From NCBI GenBank assembly GCA_002451715.1, contig DKDD01000037.1:1-7598 (forward strand): 7,598 bases of DNA. The letters are read 5' to 3'. Shown in pieces: positions 6,783 through 7,598 of the stretch. The notes beneath the pieces are model-generated. The model was not told the origin of the DNA. It saw only the letters and a list, made by a program, of their open reading frames with translations, and ran no database searches. Both the position numbers and the translations under genes were made by a program. Every line of letters starts with the position of its first letter. Positions within the stretch are counted from its first letter, which is position 1. Source of the DNA: Ruminococcaceae bacterium UBA6857 (GTDB lineage Bacteria > Bacillota > Clostridia > Oscillospirales > Acutalibacteraceae).

Positions 6783-6804
6783 CCGCCTCGACTTTTTCGG
6801 GCGG
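6783..6804. other. Stem-loop between trkH and the GPH symporter gene
   Basis: CCGCC-T-CGA (6783-6791) pairs with TCG-GGCGG (6797-6804), forming 8 bp with one bulged T and a CTTTT loop. On the plus strand it is followed by TTAAAAAGG, not a T-tract, so it is a poor plus-strand terminator. On the minus strand it runs into AATTTTTTACTTTTT, which would be a good terminator for antisense transcripts. It sits 6 nt before the symporter's AGGAG site and may moderate readthrough or translation there. Confidence 0.55.
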
Positions 6805-6822
6805 TTAAAAAGGAGATATTAT

Positions 6823-7598
6823 ATGGAAGAAAAAAAGTATGTGCCTAAAAAAGAAGCGGTGATTTATGCCCTTGCCGCTCTCGGACAGGGTCTTGTGTAT
6901 AGCTGCATGTCAAGCTATGTTACGGACTTTTATCAGAATGTTTTGAAGCTCAGCTCGTGGTTTGTCATTTTGCTCATGCTTCTTGCCCGTGTTTGGGACG
7001 CAATCAACGACCCGCTTATGGGTATGATTGTTGACCGCCATACCTCACGCTGGGGAAGAATGCGTCATTATCCGATTTTTACCGCAATTCCGATTGCGAT
7101 TTTGACAATCCTTATGTTCACAAAACCGCTCGGCTACGCTCCGCAGCCAGGCACTAACGGCCAGGCACCGACATATGTCTATGTTTTTGTTGCCGTCGTT
7201 TATGTGCTTTGGGGAATGGTCTATACCTCAAGTGACGTTCCGTTTTGGAGTCTTCCCAATGTTATGACGCCGAACCCGGCCGAAAGGGGAAGGGTTATTT
7301 CATACGGAAGAACCGTTGGCGGAATCGGCTCGGCTGTTACCGTTGCACTCCCGATTATTGTTGCAATGTTCACTGCTGACGAGTTTCTCAAGTATGCGGT
7401 TATGGCAATTTCAATGTCTGTCATCGGTATGCCGCTGTTTTGCATGTCATCATTCGGAATCAAAGAGCGAGTTAAACACCCGAACGCAACAAAGCGTGCA
7501 CCGGGCGAACCGTCGACCCTTTCAAGAATTTTCCATTGCAAGCCCTTGATGCTTGTTGTTCTTTCGGGTATTCTTTCTTTCGGAAGATATATGCTTCA
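6823..7598 (+). CDS. GPH-family (MelB-like) sugar:cation symporter, 3' end outside window
   Basis: The frame is open from ATG 6823 to the window edge (258 codons plus two bases); full-length relatives are about 450-500 residues with 12 membrane helices, so roughly the first half is present. AGGAG at 6811-6815 lies 7 nt upstream. The N-terminus (MEEKKYVPKKEAVIYALAAL) leads into helix 1 with GQGLVYSCMSSYVTDFY. The GPH signature between helices 2 and 3 is clear: Arg56-Val-Trp-Asp59, Asn62-Asp63-Pro64, Gly67, Asp71, then Gly78-Arg79-x-Arg81-x-Tyr83. A later RGRVISYGRTVG segment also fits this family. GPH carriers move sugars or glycosides with Na+ or H+ across the cytoplasmic membrane; the substrate cannot be read from the sequence. 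It lies 53 bp after trkH on the same strand, so it may be partly expressed by readthrough. I see no separate strong promoter in the gap. Confidence 0.92.
   Translation, partial: MEEKKYVPKKEAVIYALAALGQGLVYSCMSSYVTDFYQNVLKLSSWFVILLMLLARVWDAINDPLMGMIVDRHTSRWGRMRHYPIFTAIPIAILTILMFTKPLGYAPQPGTNGQAPTYVYVFVAVVYVLWGMVYTSSDVPFWSLPNVMTPNPAERGRVISYGRTVGGIGSAVTVALPIIVAMFTADEFLKYAVMAISMSVIGMPLFCMSSFGIKERVKHPNATKRAPGEPSTLSRIFHCKPLMLVVLSGILSFGRYML

Noticed and set aside
7221..7549. Open frames of 77 and 106 codons near the window end
   Set aside because: They overlap the GPH symporter frame, which is open from a good start and carries the family signature.
1..7598. CRISPR arrays, insertion sequences, tRNA genes, phage or defence genes
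   Set aside because: I found no spaced direct repeats, no transposase or integrase motifs, no cloverleaf-like sequence and no defence-family motifs.

Overview
The window looks like ordinary chromosomal DNA from a low-to-mid-GC Firmicute, most likely a gut or rumen Clostridia (Oscillospiraceae/Ruminococcaceae-like). This rests on strong GGAGG ribosome sites, consensus sigma-A-type promoters, U-tract terminators, and the gene families present (SanA/YdcF-type DUF218 protein, GH31 glycosidase, two-domain TrkA with TrkH, GPH sugar symporter). The taxon is an inference from style; no rRNA or marker gene is present. There are no tRNA or rRNA genes, CRISPR repeats, insertion sequences or phage genes.

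Layout. (1) At 1-1166 a short plus-strand operon begins with a consensus -10 box at the window edge. It encodes a SanA-like membrane-anchored DUF218 protein and a small membrane-anchored/extracellular protein of unknown function, and ends at a strong terminator. (2) A second hairpin at 1202-1250 lies between convergent genes and can terminate both strands. (3) At 1256-3676 on the minus strand is a full-length GH31 alpha-glycosidase frame, interrupted once by an in-frame TGA at codon 290, upstream of both catalytic aspartates. Its promoter and ribosome site are intact. (4) At 3677-3920 is a divergent promoter region. (5) At 3921-6769 lies a tightly packed trkA-trkH pair (5-nt gap) encoding a complete Trk/Ktr-type potassium uptake system: a cytoplasmic NAD(H)-binding gating subunit and a membrane channel. 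(6) From 6823 to the window end is the first 258 codons of a GPH-family (MelB-like) sugar:cation symporter, preceded by a stem-loop.

How they fit together. The Trk pair is a self-contained K+ uptake unit. The GH31 enzyme and the GPH symporter could belong to one oligosaccharide-use function (import, then intracellular hydrolysis), but they are on opposite strands with the Trk genes between them, so this link is only inferred.

The most notable observation is the single nonsense codon in an otherwise intact GH31 gene. I found no convincing sign of an undescribed multi-gene system. The remaining points (small 5'-UTR hairpins, a shortened SanA C-terminus, a 60-residue C-terminal extension on GH31) are modest.
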